Shown: piece after piece, positions 39,550-52,663 of the stretch
How positions within the stretch are numbered: the stretch's first letter is position 1
Layout: each line of letters starts with the position of its first letter
From: Prostheceraeus crozeri
Lineage: Eukaryota; Platyhelminthes; Polycladida; Euryleptidae
Assembly: GCA_907163375.1 (NCBI GenBank)
Contig: CAJQUW010008996.1
Location: 619,746 to 683,745, forward strand
Reading direction: 5' to 3'
DNA: 64,000 nucleotides
Position numbers and translations under genes: made by a program
The notes under the pieces: generated by a model
The model's input: only the letters and a program-made list of their open reading frames with translations
Database searches by the model: none
What the model was told of the DNA's origin: nothing

Positions 39550-40385
39550 CATAGAGTAGGTATACTAGGTACAGTGGCAACTCCGCATTTATTAAATTCC
39601 CAATATGTATACACTTTCGATTTTATTAATTAAATGAACTCAAAGGAGATACAGTCGGAATTGTTTCCAAATGTGAGATATGCACATTTATGCAGTTTTG
39701 AAGAAATTACAACAGAATTGACTGATCATGATAGCAAAGCAGAAGGAAATGATATTATTTGCAGATAGTCCGTGTCTATGACAGCCTTGGTGAGGTAATG
39801 TTTGTTAAATTAGCAACTCGATGACCTGCTATTGCTTTCGTGCTGAACCTCAATAGAATCTTCTTAAGCGTGATCAGGCAACAGCTGCCACTGGCATGGC
39901 AAAATCACAGAATCAAAGACAATGATTTCAATTATCTTTGAAAGATGTAAATGGGTCCACATCACTACTCAGATTCTGGAAATGAAACATGAATTTATTG
40001 AATCATAAAATCAAGCCGGTGAAAATTGAATTAAAAACTTGACATTTCAGCCAAGAAAGCACGGATAATATCGCGACTTTTTCATGAAGACTTCCATTAT
40101 AATACGGAGCATGAAATTCCCTAATCAGCTTGATCTCCGTTCAGTTGGGATCATCAAATATTCATTCCTTTTGATATCCAACTTGTTTCATACTACTTAT
40201 ATAGGAGAGTCATCTCGGTAGTATATCAATTGGCAAATTTTGACTATTTTCAAAAGTGCTCAAATAATTTTTTGAACCACGGGAACGTCATCTCCGCAAA
40301 AAACCGAATCTTATCATATGAAAGTTTTCACTGTATACAGATATTTTTTTGAGTCGACACTCTACCTATATATCCCTACTCTATG
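39550..40385 (+). mobile_element. Dispersed repeat family A, copy 4, with both ends
   Basis: The best-preserved copy: ends CATAGAGTA...TACTCTATG and flanking GTCAGTGC (39542-39549) and GTCAGTAC (40386-40393), seven of eight bases matching. It defines the family as a non-autonomous element with 8-bp duplications, hAT-like. Confidence 0.78.
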
Positions 40386-40393
40386 GTCAGTAC

Positions 40394-41586
40394 TGACCTT
40401 AAAACATCAAAATATTTTACCCACATCTAAAACAGCAACCTACCAGTCTCCCAACTCCATAGATATTGAGCATCAAAGTCAAATCATCCACCAGAGTCCA
40501 ATCATGAGAGAACAACGAAACTGTAATCAAGCCAAAACTCTGCTTCTGTAAGAATCCGATCCGTCCATACTAGCCATAGAACATCAAAATACCACCTTTA
40601 CCCACAGAATAAATAAGACGCGCTAGTTTTATTTACACGGGTTATTTTGAGCATTCCGAAATCCGGGGACTCTTGAAGCTAGTTTTGATGTTCTTATGAT
40701 TCAATCGTTCCCAAAATTTTAAATGTACGCGCCAATTACGCGCATTGAGCAAAATTGTGAATTTGAATTTGAATTCCAATTTTTTGAATTGAAACTCAAA
40801 ATTTGAATTCCAAACTTTCGAAAAATTGATGTTTTGATGTTTTCATTGAAACTAATGACAGATGAATTTGATGACCGATGTGCTTTTATCAGTCTTCGTA
40901 TGAAAAAGTCAATGTTGATCAATGCTTCTAATGTGTATATGAGGTGCATTACACACCTACAAATTCATCCATGCACCTGAAAATTACGTGCCTATAGGCG
41001 CATGATGCACAATAAGTTAAAGAAATCCAATATTATCAAAATTATCCACATGCACTTATGAAACGAGATAACTTGTGGATTCACCTGGTGCACTCGCAGT
41101 TACCACCACGAAAAGATAGAAATAGAAATGAGTTTCGCTACAAAATTGGTAAAAAGTAATCAATTTGAGTGAAAGCAATGATGTCTAAGTTCTGTGCACA
41201 TTTCAGAGTATATTGAACTTTGAGCTCATAATCATGGAACGCTAGCAAGTAAAGAGAGAATAAACGGAATTTTAAAAGAGAAACGATATCAGTCTCAGGT
41301 CAGTGAGCATTCAGTCAATGGAAAAATTGGAATTTGAGCTTGAATATTTTAAGGGCCTTCAATTTTTGGTCAAATTTTTCGAGTAAAAGGCAACATGTCC
41401 ATTACAGCATGGTGAATAATAATACAGCTATTAGGGCTACCAATTATTAAATCTTGACAGATGACATTCGAAAACTTAGCAAAAGCTTTACTCTTTTAGA
41501 CAGCTCATAGGGTGACCTAGATTATCTATGCAACTCCTGAGAATCTCTAATTACATTGGCAGATGAGATGGCATTTTCCAGTAGTA
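40394..41586. other. Host DNA, nothing recognised
   Basis: Only short, A/T-rich open frames and a few short local repeats ('tgaatttgaattcc' near 40755). No feature that I can support. Confidence 0.4.
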
Positions 41587-42599
41587 CACTGTAAATCGCT
41601 GGATACGAAAATTACATACAAACATACGAGTATACCAAAATCACATGCAATTTGAAACTAACATCTGATACGAGATTCTGGTATGTTTACAGAGATCTGG
41701 CATGTTTTTCATACCACATCTCACTTACTTCGTATGCGACTGATATGTAGCGATACGAACTATTCTATCTGTGATTGGCTGTTTTACAATGAAATACGTG
41801 TAATTGTTGGTATGTTTTATATACGAGACCCGATGCAAATTCATCCTTTTTCGTATGCCTCTGATATGTGTTTGGTATGTGCAGCTTTAAGTCACATAAC
41901 AAAATATATATATATATATTACATACTACTGTCAAATAACTTTTTTCGGCGATACCAGTCGTGTATATTTTTTGTTTAATAGAGTAATATTTAAGTATAT
42001 TACATTTATTGTGAATTTTATGCTCCACGAGTATGTCGTCGTTGCTACTTGTCTAGCAACATTAACAGGACGTTTAGTTAACTCTACTTTATAACCCAAG
42101 TTGATAACCATCATTTCTTTTAAACGATTTCTTTAGTGAAATCTTGATGACTTATAAAACATGACCATTTTTGCGTTCATGAATTATAATGTGTTTTTAT
42201 TTCGGATTGATAATATGCTTAATTTCAAAATTACATAATGCATTATTGTTGATGGTTGAAATCTCATTGATTATTCATGAAATGCCCTAGACTTACGTGT
42301 GTTAAAATCGAATTCAGTATTGAAAGTTTGACTATCGAATTTCATTGTCTCACTACTTACAAAACAGTAGTAACATTAGTGTGATCTTTATTGACAAAAG
42401 GCCTAAAATCAACATATATTAGAAATTATTGATGCTTTCCTTTAACATCGTGCTGGCATGGCTTCAGTATGTAAAGCACACCACATTTGAAATAACATAC
42501 GAAAGCATACAAATATATACCAAGAGAATACAGAAATATACCAAAAAATATTTTGATATGCATCCTTCGTATGTGATTGGTATTGAGCGATTTACAGTG
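41587..42599. mobile_element. Non-autonomous element C, copy 2
   Basis: 1013 bp with inverted ends CACTGTAAATCGCT and TA on both sides (41585-41586 and 42600-42601). Largely the reverse complement of 36760-37694. A short (ta)n run lies at about 41903. No transposase. Confidence 0.82.
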
Positions 42600-42601
42600 T
42601 A

Positions 42602-43583
42602 GAATTCTAATTACTTCAATCAGATCTGGAAATAGAACATGGAGTAATTGCGTCCATCAAGCAATTCTTTTATATTTGATATTTGATATAGTTATATCAG
42701 CATGGAAATATGGCATTTCAAATGCTTGTGCTTCGAAGCGAAGGTCACTCTTGGAAAAAATTCATGTATACACTTCAAGCGCAAGACCAATTTGAAAATA
42801 AAGCAACATGCCTCACAGCATCAACCATTGTCAATCTGCCAGGACTTTGTTTGGCCTACATATGCCTATGGATAAGCAACATGACTGAATACAAAGTACG
42901 TTGGGTATAGACGACGGTTCTTGTGATGCCTTATATCTAACAATTCAAATTTTACTAAAATATTGAAGTTAAAAATTGATTTTAAATTTGAATTTCAAAT
43001 TTCAAACGTGCATGCATGATAAGCAGATAATTTCAAATTCAAAGATTTTGCATTTGCGAATATTAATAGGAAGAATCCTTTATGTAATCTCAACTTATTT
43101 CATCAAGAATTGATGCCGCAATGCACATTAGAAGTGAATATACACCGAAACCAGCCAAACATTCAAAATTTAAAATAGCTCTCATTCCAGAAGTATTGTG
43201 GTAAATTTATTATCCTTCTGTCAAAAGTTGCATAATACTTAGAGAGAGAGAGAGATGTTTATATTTCAAAAATTGGAAATCATTACACATGTATGTATAC
43301 ATAGCTACGTGATTAAACATAGGACTGAAACCGAAAGTGAGAATAAGTGGATCAAATCAGAAGGATGATTACAACCGGCAAACATGAATTTGACATAGAA
43401 AGTAAGCTACTAGAAATCTGGTGGCCATAGCCTGCTTGGCTTAAAAGATATTCAAGGAAAGTCGCCAAGGGGACGAGGATTATTTGAAAGCAATTCGTTA
43501 ATAATTTTGTTCCCATTAAAAAAGTCACAAAGGTTGGGTCTCTTTATTGCTACAGTGATTGTTTTTGATGGGAAATAACTATC
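42602..43583. other. Host DNA, nothing recognised
   Basis: AT-rich; a short (ga)n run at about 43241-43253. Contains sequence faintly similar to 31750-32060 (for example 'cataatgcttagag'-like stretches), probably an old repeat, but I cannot define ends. Confidence 0.35.
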
Positions 43584-44724
43584 CAGTGGCGTCGCGTGCT
43601 TCCTGACCATAGGCCTTCACTCGGCATTGGAATACTATTTCTATACAAAGTACTTTTATGTTACAACATTAAATTTTTATAAAAGCTGAATTTTTAATAA
43701 CAATTTTCCGAACATTTTTTAAGGCCAAGTGAAAGTGCACATGAGAAGTGATTGCTCATGTCGCTTAAGGAGCTGAGATCACTTACTCAAGGAGCTTACT
43801 CAGACTCCTTACTCAAGGAACTGAGATCACTATGTATATCCACTCTCTGTCCAGACCACATTTTCTCGAGAAAAAGGGAGGCAAGGCCAACAGTTTCTTG
43901 TGCTTCTCACGGCCAGTCAGCCGCTCACATGCTTGAAATTTTGATGCATTACAATGTCTTGTGTATTCTTATTTATTTCTTTCTGTGAGTACTTTCAATT
44001 TTATATCAGGTGTTGGCCTACCTTGCTTGACGACTGTCATCTTTTCAGTATATTCCCTTCGGACGAAAGGCGTGGTTATGATCTCATCTGCAGCACTAAA
44101 CATAGCGTCACATCAATCACGTAAAAACAAATTATAGAATTCTACCGAATCTGGATGTTCGAGTCAGATGCATTACTCTGCATTCATTGGAGAACGCTCA
44201 TCATCTGATCGCAGTCTTGTCTGAACGTCAGCCATCTGCTACTGTTGACGTATTGGCCTCTCTGATATTAAGCGAATCCAGGAACAATTGGGTTGCGCTT
44301 CCCTTACTATATATAGGCACCGCGCCTCGATCAAGAATTGCGTAGAATTTCATTGCAAAAATTGGAGAAGGCAAAGCATTATGTCTCTCAGGAAAGCCAA
44401 TATTGTCGCGGGCGCGTGCGCTTACTGCCTCACACGCACACAACTCTCTTTCGCTGTCTGAACATCAGTGCTCCGTCTGAACACACGATTCGACTAGCTT
44501 GTGTGTCTAATTGTTCGAAGAAAACAGCTGTGATTCAAGCACGTGCTGCAAAACTGTTCACTCTAGAGGTTCAGCGTCTGACTTTGAGACGGAAAGCTGT
44601 GCACAGCTATCACGAGAAGCTATCGAATTTAAATGAATAATGACACTTTTCATTTTTATAAATGTTGGTAAATAATTTTTGAGGATGCGCCGAAGGCCTC
44701 GCAGGTACGGAGAAAACGCCACTG
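43584..44724 (-). mobile_element. Non-autonomous hAT-type element B, copy 2
   Basis: 1141 bp, reverse orientation relative to 34202-35280, ends CAGTGGCGTC...GCCACTG and a perfect 8-bp duplication TAACTATC (43576-43583 and 44725-44732). The independent duplications show two separate insertions. Confidence 0.92.
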
Positions 44725-44732
44725 TAACTATC

Positions 44733-45589
44733 CATGACTGCTTCGAGAGTCCGATAGAATTCATTTACGGATTCAAGAAAGCATATGAGGAAGAAACTCC
44801 AGTTTACAGCGAGACATGTCATCGTGGAAGCGTACGATGTTCTTCGGGCTTCTTACTCTTATCATTTCCTGCTTGATTTTGGGAGCTACATCTGACATTT
44901 CTTCTGTATTGATGCTATGATGCATTGATGATCTGATTTTACTGTCGATTTCATAACTGTGACTTTCAAGCTTAGAGGCTTTATATTCTGTTTAACTGAT
45001 TATCATTTTTCGTTGGCATCTTTGCATAATAGCAGTATTGAAGCAAAAAATGGTTGGCACTGTTGTTATGTTAGCGTTATAGCGTACTTTCATGCCCAGG
45101 AAATTTCTAAGACCGGAGATTGCTTTTTGTTGTGCAACAAATCTTGGATCAAGTAAATTAATAGTTAATGCAATCAAGTTACAGAAGCTGTTCGAATTTT
45201 GGATTCCACCTTTTCATCGAATTATTACAAACTTGAGCACTCTATTGACCATAGTTCGGCAAGGTCTGGAAAATCTTCCTCTTTTCAACAAATATCGGTT
45301 TTACCTATATGTTCTTCAGAATACTTGCGGATAAACCAAGAAGTATAACCATTCAACTATTCTTACCATATCGCATCTCTTCAGCTACAATTATTTTTGT
45401 GGTGAACAAATTTTCCGAATTCAGTCGAAGAGAACTTGCAATACTGTACTTGCAATTACATGTCTGATTGATTTGAGGAGCTCAACTTTGTCTTCTAGAA
45501 GAATTTGTGCTTCTTTTTCTTAGGGGAAAATTAAGTAATAGTAGTTTTCTGATTTTCATTTTCAGTTCAACAACTAAGATTAGAGGGAC
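44733..45589. other. Host DNA, nothing recognised
   Basis: No conserved frame or repeat end seen. Confidence 0.4.
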
Positions 45590-46920
45590 ACATGTCGGAA
45601 AATGAGAAATAAGTCAATTTATTGCGCCATGTCTGAAATCTTCAAATGTCTGAAACGGCAAAAGTTTGTCTAACATGATAATTTGACAGTAAACACTGTT
45701 CACTTTAATTACCCTGAGAAACCGCCACTGGCTGGAACACGGCATCGGATGAAGAAACGGATTTCAGATTTGTAATCCTCATAACTTCAGAATATGTTCC
45801 TTGAACTATTTGGATCTATCTCTGAAGCTTGCAGAAAAATCAATCGACTAGTTTTTGAAATATGCCCACTTTTCTTAGTTTTCATACTACTTACAAGTAG
45901 TATAACCTGGAGAAAAGGATAGAAAAATGCGCCAATGGCAAACATGACAGAAATCTGCTAAATATAATTTCATTGGTATTTCGTCAAAATATTAATTGAA
46001 TTGATCGACTGTTTTTCTCACCATATCAATTTTTGTAAAACCGTATGTGTTTTAATGAACATAATATAATTTCTTTACCCCGAGAACTTAAACATGCGCC
46101 ATGCACCATTATCATTTAAGTAGGTTTAATATATAACTTCTATTCTAAATTCTTTTGAGGTAAACCATTTTGTCGGTTAAATTATATTTTATCGATGATT
46201 TTGTTTATTTTTTTATTTCAAATTTGCTGAATCTCAAGCACCATTATCTTATTATCGTCATCATTAGCCTTTCGTGCCACTGCAGGCAGATGGCCTTCAC
46301 TCCCTCCTCCAGCTTCTTCAATCTTGCGCTTCCTGAATCCAGTTGATTCCGCTCTTTTCCTCAATATCGTCTCTCCATCTTCTCCTTGGCCTTCCTCTTC
46401 GTCTTGGTACTTCTAGTGGCGTCCATTCCGTTACTTTCTTGGCCCATTTGTTGTTGTTCATTCTGGCTAGGTGTCCTGCCCAGTGTCCCTTCATCGTTCT
46501 GATTTTACTCGTTATGTCAATGATTCTCGTCCTTTCTCTGATGTTCTCGTTCCGTATTTTGTCCTTCCTCGTGATGTTTAATATTGCTCTTTCCATACTT
46601 CTTTGTGCCACAGCCAGTTTCCATTCTTATCGTTTTGTCTATATCTATATCTATAATACCTATATCTATAATAGAAAAATTGCGCCTCTGCTGACATAAT
46701 GATTTTTCAATGTTTCAGTTTTGTGAACAACATACTAAAAAAATAAAGCAGATTCATCGATTATATATAGTAAAAGTAATAAATATTATACTATATATAA
46801 TTATGATGTATAATAATTATTTAGAAACATATTCCTAAATAATTCAAGGAACTTATTCTGAAGTTTTCAGACATGGCGCAAAAACTTGACTTATTTCTCA
46901 TTTTTTCCGATATGTGGGTA
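45590..46920. repeat. Imperfect long inverted repeat enclosing a LINE fragment
   Basis: The segment at about 45590-45640 ('gagaaataagtcaa...gcgccatgtctgaaa') pairs with 46869-46920. A second pair, 45655-45735 with 47118-47205 (also seen at 21500-21580), extends it. The centre carries the LINE fragment at 46318-46611 and short ATAT runs. Confidence 0.65.
46318..46611 (-). pseudogene. LINE (RTE/CR1-like) reverse transcriptase C-terminal fragment
   Basis: 97 residues: AQRSMERAILNITRKDKIRN, then WAGHLARMNNNKWAKKVTEW, then RRRGRPRRRWRDDI and a C-terminal INWIQEAQD. This is the well-known tail of non-LTR retrotransposon ORF2 proteins found downstream of the RT domain. The RT core is missing, a 5' truncation typical of LINE copies. 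A short 'tatctatatctata' run follows at 46638-46675. Confidence 0.85.
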
Positions 46921-47109
46921 ATAACACTGGCATTTAATTTAGATTTTGGAAATGCAGTTCGTCACAAACTTCTTTGAAAAAGCCAGTAGTACACCAGGTA
47001 CACATCTAAATATGGCAACGCATCATCGACAAAGAGAGTAAGTAATTAATGCAGAATGAATATTAAGCTGTGCTGAATGCAAAGTATTGCAATTACTTTT
47101 CAATTAAAT

Positions 47110-47770
47110 GGCTGAAAATCAGCGGCGATTTCTCAGGGTAATTAAATAGTGTTGACTGTCAAATTATCATGTTAAACAGACCGTTATCATGTTTTATCGT
47201 TTCATTCTTCATTATAATGATAGAACAATTCGTTCCAAAAGTAGATTCTAGAAATTTAATTCTTATTATAGGTAATTATTAATATTTGTACTACTATATT
47301 TGAAGCTTATTAGCAACACATCACAAAGTGGCGAAATCTACATACTGGAGGCAGATTTAATGTTCAGAAGATAAACACACATCTGATGTGATTATGTATT
47401 GACATGGAAACATTGTTTGTTAATAGATTCATCCAGTAATATCTCGAGTTGGCAGATGTCAGGGTGAAGACTCCTATCAAACATTACCCAGTGTTACGGA
47501 AATGCTATATATATCTGTCTTATCTCCTAATGATTTGTTTTGTTCTATAGATAAAGATAAGATGAATGTTTCCCAAACAAAATTCGTGCTGAATTGCATG
47601 TTTGTCTAAAACAGATGAGTTTGTTGGTCAGACAGTAAGTGCAGCAGGGTTTTTGAACCTGTTGATCCGTGATTTTCCTGATGTTTTTCACACGACTGAA
47701 AAGTTACTCAACGCACTCACCACGCTTAGCGTGTCTAGTTGTGGCTGTGAAGGATCCTTCTCTACTCTCA
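47110..47770 (-). repeat. Uninterrupted paralogue of the element 1 target repeat
   Basis: The reverse complement of this block matches 3244-3578 and then 21277-21560 in one piece. The site that is split by element 1 reads 'attactggatgaatctattaac' here in antisense, without insertion. It contains the hAT transposase fragment below. Confidence 0.82.
47602..47770 (+). pseudogene. hAT transposase C-terminal fragment, second copy
   Basis: A frame with EFVGQTVSAAGFLNLLIRDF and LSVSSCGCEGSFSTL, the same segment as 3244-3492 but diverged. Only the C-terminal dimerisation part survives. Confidence 0.6.
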
Positions 47771-47890
47771 AGCCAGTGAAAAATTTTGATAATATGATGC
47801 TGGGCCAATATCTGCCCGACAGAGAGCTGTTGGGCAGTTGTCGGGAGATGAAAGCGTGTGATCATTTGTCTCTCCTGTCGGCGTAACTTG

Positions 47891-50800
47891 GTGCTCCGGA
47901 TACATTTGCGACAGTTATGAAACTTCCCTTTCAAGTGCCGATCGTGCAGGCGGAAACGTGGAAAGTGATGAACAAGGGAAACTTCTCTCGCCACCCAAAG
48001 TTCGCCTCTCGCTTCTCCCATCATCATTCCCCAAACACGGAGAACTTTCCCATGCATCACCACTGAGATGACATCAATTTCGCATGCAAACTTGGATCAT
48101 TTTCTCTTCACTTTCTCTACCATTCATTGTGACTGTTTGTGTGTAATCTTCTCCCGTACAATTTTGTTCAATTCACCGAAGTCCAATTTTGTGAATAAGC
48201 AATAGGTAAGTCATTGACTGCATATGTGTCATATAGCTAAGTTTTCCAATAATTGTAAAATCGAAGCTTATTGTGCCTTCTGTAGGGGCCTATGCATTAG
48301 TTGACTGTCATCTTATAAAAATTTACATGTTTACATTTCCCATAATCAACGATAACATTGATTATGGAAATAGAATGAAGGAATATGTCTGATAGACGAC
48401 TAACATATTTCATGAAAAGAATATTTTGCATGCTAGCTACGACTGATGAAACATGGAGTAGAAAATCTTGTTCTTGATATAATAAGTCATATAATTATGA
48501 AGTTGTGGAAGGACCAAATGACCTATTACATCCACGGAGTTTTATCCATTGACAAATGACATCAATGTATTCGGCGAAAATATCGTTTGTTCTTCGTAGA
48601 TTCCTACATAACAAATGAATAAAATTAGTTAGTATCACATCATAGATTATTTACACCGAAGTATCTAATACCAACAGAAAATTAGTCGCTAGCTATACTT
48701 CGTATTATTTATCTTGCAAAATTTACGGTACCGAAACCAACGAACAAGTGTTTTTCGATGTTTGTGTGTAAGAAATAAATATCAATAAAGGAGCATATTT
48801 GCAATTCATGTAGCATATTTACAACAATGTTTAAATCATGTTGGATTTTTCTTGTAGAGGTGTATGATCCGCTATTCATTCTGTCCAATCTTCTCTGTGG
48901 TTTTCTGCTCCATTCCCTGCTGCAAAAACTATAAAATAATAAAGACAGTTTCATCTTATCACTATAAAAATATTTGGTAAAAATTGAGAATTCCATTCAA
49001 AAAATGATGCACTAAATATGATGCACTAATATGACTTTTTCAAAATTTAGAAACTCCGAAGTCCGGACTGGCTCAAAACACTGTGAACGACGCAAAATAT
49101 TGAAATGAACCGTCAGAAATCTATTTACTCTAATTCCTGCATTAGATTCAAATTACAAAAACAAATAATAATAATATTAAGCAATTTATTCTTATAATTA
49201 TATAATTTTATTATTATTATAAATCTTTATTCAATAAACGATACCCTGTGTAAAAAAATGCATCGGTCCATTAATGGCCGATTGCCGTCGCATTGGGTGA
49301 GTGTCGATGGTGGACGTCACTGCCGGCTGACAGATGGCAAGGTGATGGTAAAATTTTCTTTCTCTCTTATAATTTCCCTCTCCTAATTGAAAGACTAAGG
49401 TCTGTACATCAGTCACAATTACGTAAGAATCCTCTTCACATCTGTGTTCACACACCTCTCCACTAGAGTAAGTAACTTCGTCAATCGCCTGCCAAACTAA
49501 TGATACAACCGGTCTTCATTCAATGAGTCACATAACCTAGGATGGGAGCGGAGAGAAACTGTATACTGCATCCAGGCGTCATTCATTTGCTCCCGGTCTA
49601 TCGTGCGTGTTTTCACTTTCAACAGTCAGCTCAGCACCAGCGTTAATACATGTAGCTACATCGTTCTGCGGTCTTAAGCATGAATTTTCAAAGCTTTTAA
49701 CGACACCTCCAGTTATTCATTCGTGTTTTGGAGATTTAGAGGATTCTGTCGTATTTCGACGTTCACAACCAATTTTCGTATTATACCGGCGCTTTTTTCA
49801 TTTTGGAAATAGTTCTCCATCTTCATCGCTACACGTTTTGATTCACATCTTTCCGACTCATCGACCTATAGTCTCTCCATCTTCACTGAAAACCATTAAG
49901 TTGATGTGATTGATATTATTGCCGAAAAGTCATTTGAAGTGATTTCAAAATGTGATCAAATATTAGACTTACATGCCGCTGCAGTTGTATAATCGAATAA
50001 AGCAAGGTGAATCTCCGAAGGAGGATTGGAAAACATGGAAATTATAATGTGAGTTTTTAAGGACCTGCGTCATACTACAATTAGATCTGCGTAATTTTAA
50101 AAATCAGACAACTACAATTTATGATATTCACTTTTCATACATGCAACATGTAATTCGTGTATTCGCTATACCTCGCAAATGTGGTAATCGGAAAAAACAT
50201 TTCTGTCCATCTACACATACCTATGCATCTATACATACCGGAATTATGTAACAGAGTATGTAATTGAATTACTAGAATTTGTGTACAGTATGTTAAGAAA
50301 TCTCTTAAATAATAAATTTTAGCGATAAATGTAAAAATACTTCGGAAGATACAATAGATGGACAGAAATTTTTTTTCCGATTACTGCATTTGCAAACTAT
50401 ATCGATAAAATATAGACGTAAAATATAAAAACTTTTTCGAATGTTGGATTTGAATGTAAATGTCGTCTTTCAAACTCCAAAAGTCAGTATACTTAAATCT
50501 AAAAAATAAAACACCAAAGTTGTTGATCTTATGTCTTTTGTATCAATTCACATGTCAGGTTGATCCTGATGCCCAATAGGCAAAAAGACGATTTCACCAA
50601 CGAATAAGTGAATACATAAAAGGTAACACGGCAGTAAGCACTCACTTAAGTAGATGTACTGCATGTAGCAATAGAATACACAATTGCTTTGAAGTTGAAT
50701 ATGAAGGTAGAAATTAGAATCATTGAAGCTATCAAAATAAATGGAAGATTACCTACATTGAATAGAGCATTAGGATATAGCGGAAAATCAGTGTTTCTAA

Positions 50801-51420
50801 AAATCTTTTACTAAAATTACAGTAGAATACACGAATTACACGTTACATGTATGAGAAGTGAATATCATAAATTGCTATTGTTTGACTTTTAAAATTATAT
50901 GCATGCAATTGTAGTATGACGCAATTGAACAGTGAACAGACTCTTATGTATTTTTTAATGAAAGCAATTCACTTTACATGGATCATTGATTCTTTCATTT
51001 TTAAGTGTTGTTCAAAATCTTAAATTCGGTAGCTTTGAATCCTGATGGATGCTTTGATACATCCACTGGACTCAAAATTACACTTGCTTGAGGTTCGATC
51101 GGCATTTCCATTATTTCTCATTGGTTGTAAAGTATCACGGAAATTAGTGCTCGTCTGAGTGCATTGAAAGTTCGAGACCATCACTCTCTCGTCCTCTGGT
51201 GGAATTTAAAAGACCGCTACTTGAATGCATCCGTAACAATTATTATACCTGATGTTACTATTTATATATTATGTAATTAACTATTATATATATAATAAAA
51301 TACAATTATTATAACATGGATATTATTGAGTTGTCTCAATGCTGCAGGGGCAGGTTTTCATGCAGGATTTGTCGTTGGTATATTAATGGCATTTAGGGCG
51401 ACAGTTTGATGGCGTAAGTA
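47891..51420. other. Host DNA, no gene recognised
   Basis: Contains a nested inverted repeat: outer arms about 50063-50165 and 50825-50935 ('catactacaatt...cgtgtattc' against its inverse), and an inner palindrome at about 50180-50395 ('ggtaatcggaaaaaac...ctgtccatct' against its inverse). Otherwise nothing that I can support. Confidence 0.5.
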
Positions 51421-51429
51421 AGTAATGGG

Positions 51430-52010
51430 CAAAAGACCGTTCCAGGACACCCCATTTTTCAATTTTTTTGCACCTTTAAAAACGACTAAATTTATCAATT
51501 TAGGTCATTATTTCAGGTTTTTAAGACCTAAATTCATGAATTTAGACCGTTCCAGCACACCATAAAATTCAAAAAAATAGTATCTTTAAAAACGACATAA
51601 ATTCATGAATTTTAACCCTTTTTCAGGTTTTTAAGACCTAAATACATGAATTTAGTCCATTCAAAAAGTACAATTTTTTTGAAAAAATGGTATTTTTAAA
51701 AACGACATAAATTCATGAATTTGAACCCTTTTCCGGGTTATGAAGAAAAAAAACCGTTTTTAAAAAATACCCAATTTTTCAAATTTTTCAAAATCTCAAA
51801 TTTGTGATTATGACATTTTTCACCCCCCCTTAAAATCATGACCGTTCAAGGACGCCGAAAATCATAAAAGTTAAGAATCTCAAAATTTGAGAATTACAAT
51901 TTTTACCTTGAAAATCATGTCCGTTCCAGGACACAACATCAGAAAAATTGGTATTTTTAAAAACGTCTTTTAAATCCATTTTCAGGTTTTTAAAATATGA
52001 GATAACTACA
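51430..52010. repeat. Degenerate repeats, possible left TIR of element 2
   Basis: About five units of roughly 100 bp each carry 'gaccgttccaggacacc' variants and 'aaaaacgacataaattcatg' variants (51440, 51548, 51655, 51838, 51920). They do not resemble the TIR of element 1 and stop just before its TIR-gene remnant. Confidence 0.6.
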
Positions 52011-52039
52011 ATTATGTGTCTAAAAATATTTCTTTAAAA

Positions 52040-52112
52040 ATGGAAGAAACAAAAGTGGAAGAAACTGCAAGAATATATCCTTCGTTATCATATGAACGTA
52101 GTTCTACTACCC
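52040..52112 (+). pseudogene. Remnant of the TIR membrane gene
   Basis: About 24 codons homologous to the start of the gene at 20217-20951, with the same tttaaaaATG context, joined at a 'ctac' microhomology to the leader of the protease gene. Everything that follows in element 1 (membrane segments, 121-bp array, 196-aa gene) is absent. Confidence 0.8.
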
Positions 52113-52161
52113 CCTCCCTTGTGACTTCTAGGGGTCCCTATAAGAATTTTTTTATTATAAA

Positions 52162-52636
52162 ATGAGCAACATAAATGAGTTTTTAAAATTATATGGAACA
52201 CAAACAACAACGAATTTTGATCTAAAGAAAATCGCAAATCAATTGGGAATAAAGAATTTTCACATATTGATGAGAGACGAATTACAATTCCTAAAAAATA
52301 AGCCAACAGGAACCTTCAGTTCCCGGAACAAAGTTACAACTATAAATTTCATAACAAATCTTCATACGTCAGATCAAAAAGGTGTACATTGGTCTGCATG
52401 TTATGTCTAATAAAAATGGAGATAATTACTATTTCGACTCTTATGGACTTCAACCTACAAACGAAGTCAAAACATTACTTGGCAATGGAACTTATAATAC
52501 ATTTCAAATTCAAAAACCAGGAACAACTTACTGTGGTCAATTATGTCTTTATGTTTTGTATAAATTACAAAAAGGAGTACCATTTCAAGATATTATGTTA
52601 GAATTGAACAAGGGAATTTCATTCCCGAAACGTTAG
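52162..52636 (+). pseudogene. Adenain-like protease, frameshifted
   Basis: Homologue of 6188-6676. The first frame carries the GVHWSA histidine and stops shortly after (52410). The second frame (from about 52400) carries FDSYG, IQKPG and TYCGQ. One frame change between about 52398 and 52410 separates the catalytic His from the Cys. The segment differs in length from element 1 at this point. All four catalytic residues are still present. Confidence 0.85.
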
Positions 52637-52663
52637 TTCCAATAATAATAATGATAATCATAA

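Noticed and set aside
46318..46699. Two overlapping frames on opposite strands, considered as a host gene
   Set aside because: The minus frame is a LINE ORF2 tail and the plus frame its complement.
49231..49909. Short frames of 74-100 aa in the 49-50 kb region
   Set aside because: No domain, repeat relationship or splice context; the length is expected by chance.
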